The translations under genes and the position numbers were made by a program. Below the pieces are notes generated by a model. That model was not told the origin of the DNA and made no database searches. It worked only from the letters and a program-made list of their open reading frames with translations. A stretch of 64,000 nt of DNA from the NCBI RefSeq assembly GCF_003335045.1, contig NZ_QOZG01000010.1, forward strand, positions 25,567 to 89,566, given 5' to 3'. Source of the stretch: Paramesorhizobium salinisoli. GTDB lineage: Bacteria; Pseudomonadota; Alphaproteobacteria; Rhizobiales; Rhizobiaceae. Position 1 is the first letter of the stretch, and each line of letters starts with the position of its first letter. Shown here in pieces: positions 62,047 to 64,000 of this stretch.

Positions 62047-63573
62047 ATGCCTGACCTTCCGCATACCAAACTGCTTGCCCGCAAGATCTCCGATTTCTGC
62101 CGCCTCCGTGTCGATCCCGCATTGCCCCCGCGGGACAGCACACGGATCAAAGAATTTCTCCTCGGTCTGATCGCCCAGTCGCAAATGCCGCCTCGCAAGG
62201 TGCGCGGCTACGATTGGAACGAAATCGCCCTTCAATGTGGCCTCGACAGGGACGCTATTCGGGGCGCGAGGGCGGTGATTGAACCGGCTCTGGATGCGAT
62301 TGTACGGAACACTCAAAGTCCGGCTGATCGCCCTTCGGCCAAGATCCGAAAGGCTCGCGATTCCGAGCCACGTCCGCGACACGGCCGTCCTCCGCGGCAG
62401 CCTAAAGAAAAGCCGGGCACTGCCCTGCGAATTGGCCCTAGGGAGCAATCGGAGCCAAGACCTGCGTCGACACGGCAGAAGCCCGGCGCCAAACCTCGCA
62501 TCATCGAGGAATTTCCTAAGCCTTTATTTGAGGAGTGGCTCGACCCGTGGCTCGACCCGCCAACCCTCCGGGAGGCGCTGGATCTGCACATGCGCCGCCA
62601 TGGCGACAGCTATTGGCACCTACACCGCGCCGTCGTTCGCGAAGACGAAAAGCTCGACCAGGCGGATACCGTTTCACGCATCGCCGAGTACTTTTGGTCG
62701 CATTATCGCAGCGACGCGTATTGCAGCACATACGTCATCGACTTTCTTGTGAAGGCCGGTCGCATCTCCGATATCTTCACCGTGCTCGACGCGGATGGAC
62801 ATGTCGCGGCAGTCGGAGATCCGTTGCTACGGCGCGAGATTCAAATTCGGCGTCTGACTCTTGCACTCGCAACGTGCCGAGAAACTGGCGACACTGTCAA
62901 AGCAGTACAAACCATTCTCATTGGGGCTGAAGCCCAGCACGACGAAGGAGCCTTCTACGATCTCATTGACAAGGAAGTGGACCTTTCAGTCGAGTTTAGC
63001 GGCCCCTCACTGCTGCGGCGAACGCTTCCCGATCGCGACCGCGCTCCCAGTCACGGGTCGGTCCTCGCTCATTGTGCGCTGAGCGCCAGTTTGAAGGATG
63101 ATCGCGTCGGTACGCTTCATTACCTTCGGATGTACGATGCTTGGGTCAGCAAGCGCCCGCGGCGCAAGGATGGAGAATTTCAGGGACGCCATGTCGAATG
63201 GAAAATTGAGGACCGTGACATAGCGGCCCTAGTCGAAGCGGTATTCCGCATTGCAGGAGTCGATGCGGCGATGCGCGACTTGCAGCGCCGGAGGCCGCCT
63301 GAGGTTAGGCTGCGCGTCGGGCTTGATGTTGTGTCTCGTCTCATCGCTGACGGTCACGGCCAGGCCCTTCTCGATTTCGCGGCGGCGACATCCCCGCTAG
63401 GACCGTGGCGTTTGCTGATCACGGTTCAGCTCGCCTTGTCCGGTCATGACATCGATCATGCGCAACTCACGCGCGACGTCGGCAAGTTGTGCGCGAAGTT
63501 TATCCCGTCTCACGAACTGGGCATCTCTGTGAGGAAAAGGTTAGCGTATCCCAACGCCGCAATCGCATGTTGA
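62047..63573 (+). CDS. Probable chimera of an integrase N-terminus and a STAND-like protein fragment
   Basis: A 508-residue frame. Residues 1 to about 200 (LPPRDSTRIKEFLLGLIAQS, YDWNEIALQCGLDRDAIRGA, a basic Pro-rich linker, then LHMRRHGDSYWHLHRAVVRE) resemble the N-terminal region of a group of rhizobial site-specific integrases. From about residue 205 (IAEYFWSHYRSDAYCSTYVI onward) the protein becomes all-helical and resembles the helical sensor part of large STAND-type NTPases. Neither a tyrosine recombinase domain nor a P-loop is present. I infer an in-frame fusion of two broken genes near 62650. Both family calls rest on memory of sequence patterns. Confidence 0.45.
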   Translation: MPDLPHTKLLARKISDFCRLRVDPALPPRDSTRIKEFLLGLIAQSQMPPRKVRGYDWNEIALQCGLDRDAIRGARAVIEPALDAIVRNTQSPADRPSAKIRKARDSEPRPRHGRPPRQPKEKPGTALRIGPREQSEPRPASTRQKPGAKPRIIEEFPKPLFEEWLDPWLDPPTLREALDLHMRRHGDSYWHLHRAVVREDEKLDQADTVSRIAEYFWSHYRSDAYCSTYVIDFLVKAGRISDIFTVLDADGHVAAVGDPLLRREIQIRRLTLALATCRETGDTVKAVQTILIGAEAQHDEGAFYDLIDKEVDLSVEFSGPSLLRRTLPDRDRAPSHGSVLAHCALSASLKDDRVGTLHYLRMYDAWVSKRPRRKDGEFQGRHVEWKIEDRDIAALVEAVFRIAGVDAAMRDLQRRRPPEVRLRVGLDVVSRLIADGHGQALLDFAAATSPLGPWRLLITVQLALSGHDIDHAQLTRDVGKLCAKFIPSHELGISVRKRLAYPNAAIAC

Positions 63574-63890
63574 AAATCATAGAGATCGTTTGCGCGAAGT
63601 TTGCGTCCCTTGTTCCACCGAAGCGACGCATGCAAGCTCGCATATATGTGGATGGACGGCAGTTCATCACGCGCCTTTCCCTTCTCTAGCGCGGCAGCAA
63701 TCAGGTTCTTGAACATCGACAGCGTAGACGCGCGTTGCTCAGATGTTGGATGGTCAAGCGCGATGTCTTGAGCGTGTGCAATTGCCATCAAGATGTCTGG
63801 TATCGCATCACACGTAACGTCGACGACGCCGCGTACTTCGGCTGAGTAGGCTTGCTGAAAACGGCGCGGAATGTTGGCTCTGACGCAATC
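63510..63890 (-). CDS. C-terminal part of an unknown protein (5' end unclear)
   Basis: The minus strand is open from about 63890 to the stop at 63510: VRANIPRRFQQAYSAEVRGV, VDVTCDAIPDILMAIAHAQD, then a helical region and DLYDFQHAIAALGYANLFLTE. The last block resembles the C-terminus of PIN-like or related nuclease proteins with D-x-x-D...DxxFLT(D/E) patterns. A stop precedes it, and LDLLEARILGAT just upstream in another frame suggests a frameshift near 63900. It overlaps the 3' end of the forward chimera by 64 bp. Confidence 0.45.
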   Translation of the reverse strand, partial: DCVRANIPRRFQQAYSAEVRGVVDVTCDAIPDILMAIAHAQDIALDHPTSEQRASTLSMFKNLIAAALEKGKARDELPSIHIYASLHASLRWNKGRKLRANDLYDFQHAIAALGYANLFLTEMPSS

Positions 63891-64000
63891 TCGGTGACAT
63901 CAGGTCGCTCCGAGGATACGTGCCTCGAGCAAATCGAGTTTGCCACGCCCGTACATTTGGCGCTTGATGAGCTTAAGCTTGGTGATTTGTCCCTCTGTCT

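Overview
The window looks like a chromosome or large replicon of a Hyphomicrobiales (Rhizobiales) alphaproteobacterium, most likely Brucellaceae (Ochrobactrum/Brucella type). The reasons are the pcaDCHGB/pcaQ and pcaIJF/pcaR arrangement, the many tripartite tricarboxylate transporter (TTT) genes, and a Ti/Q-type TraA relaxase. The taxonomic call is inference from gene content, not a search result.

Layout. 1-4.2 kb: a TTT uptake operon (tctC end, tctB, tctA) with a Rossmann/SAF-domain oxidoreductase. 4.2-14.6 kb: a loosely packed accessory stretch with a BCCT transporter, a TetR/DUF6463 pair, several broken genes (histidine kinase, DUF2867 chimera, DUF6065-like, GST), a translationally coupled P-loop protein and NBD-degenerate ABC exporter, and an HxlR/Imm5-like pair opposite an alpha/beta hydrolase. 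14.6-30.9 kb: an aromatic catabolic block. LysR-tctCBA-aroE-quiC probably takes up shikimate-type acids and converts them to protocatechuate. pcaHG, pcaB, pcaC and pcaD open the ring and form 3-oxoadipate; pcaIJ and pcaF finish to succinyl-CoA and acetyl-CoA. pobA (4-hydroxybenzoate entry) is a pseudogene.

30.9-47.2 kb: a mobilizable genomic island without a visible type IV secretion system. It holds two decayed ParB/RepB-like genes, a Phd/PemK-type toxin-antitoxin pair, one broken and one intact large serine recombinase facing each other, AlpA, an XRE regulator, a HEPN-domain protein, a three-gene nuclease/SMC cluster resembling Lamassu (Cap4 type), and traA-oriT-traC-traD. The nuclease/SMC cluster lies between two ~41 bp direct repeats; one of them is the 3' end of traA, which suggests that it was inserted there as cargo.

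47.4-56.7 kb: a second carboxylic-acid module. It has an AcnA-type aconitase, an ACS-family MFS transporter, a lactonase-fold protein, a GntR regulator and a third TTT set. The same 24 bp inverted repeat sits at both promoter regions, suggesting one regulon. 56.8-58.3 kb: a TetR/hydrolase divergent pair with two operators. 58.4-64 kb: a mosaic of IS110 remnants, a nonsense-split unknown gene, a Fic AMPylase, and an ORF that appears to join an integrase N-terminus to part of a large STAND-like protein.

No rRNA, tRNA or CRISPR array was recognised. Gene decay and in-frame chimeras are the recurring theme outside the two metabolic blocks.
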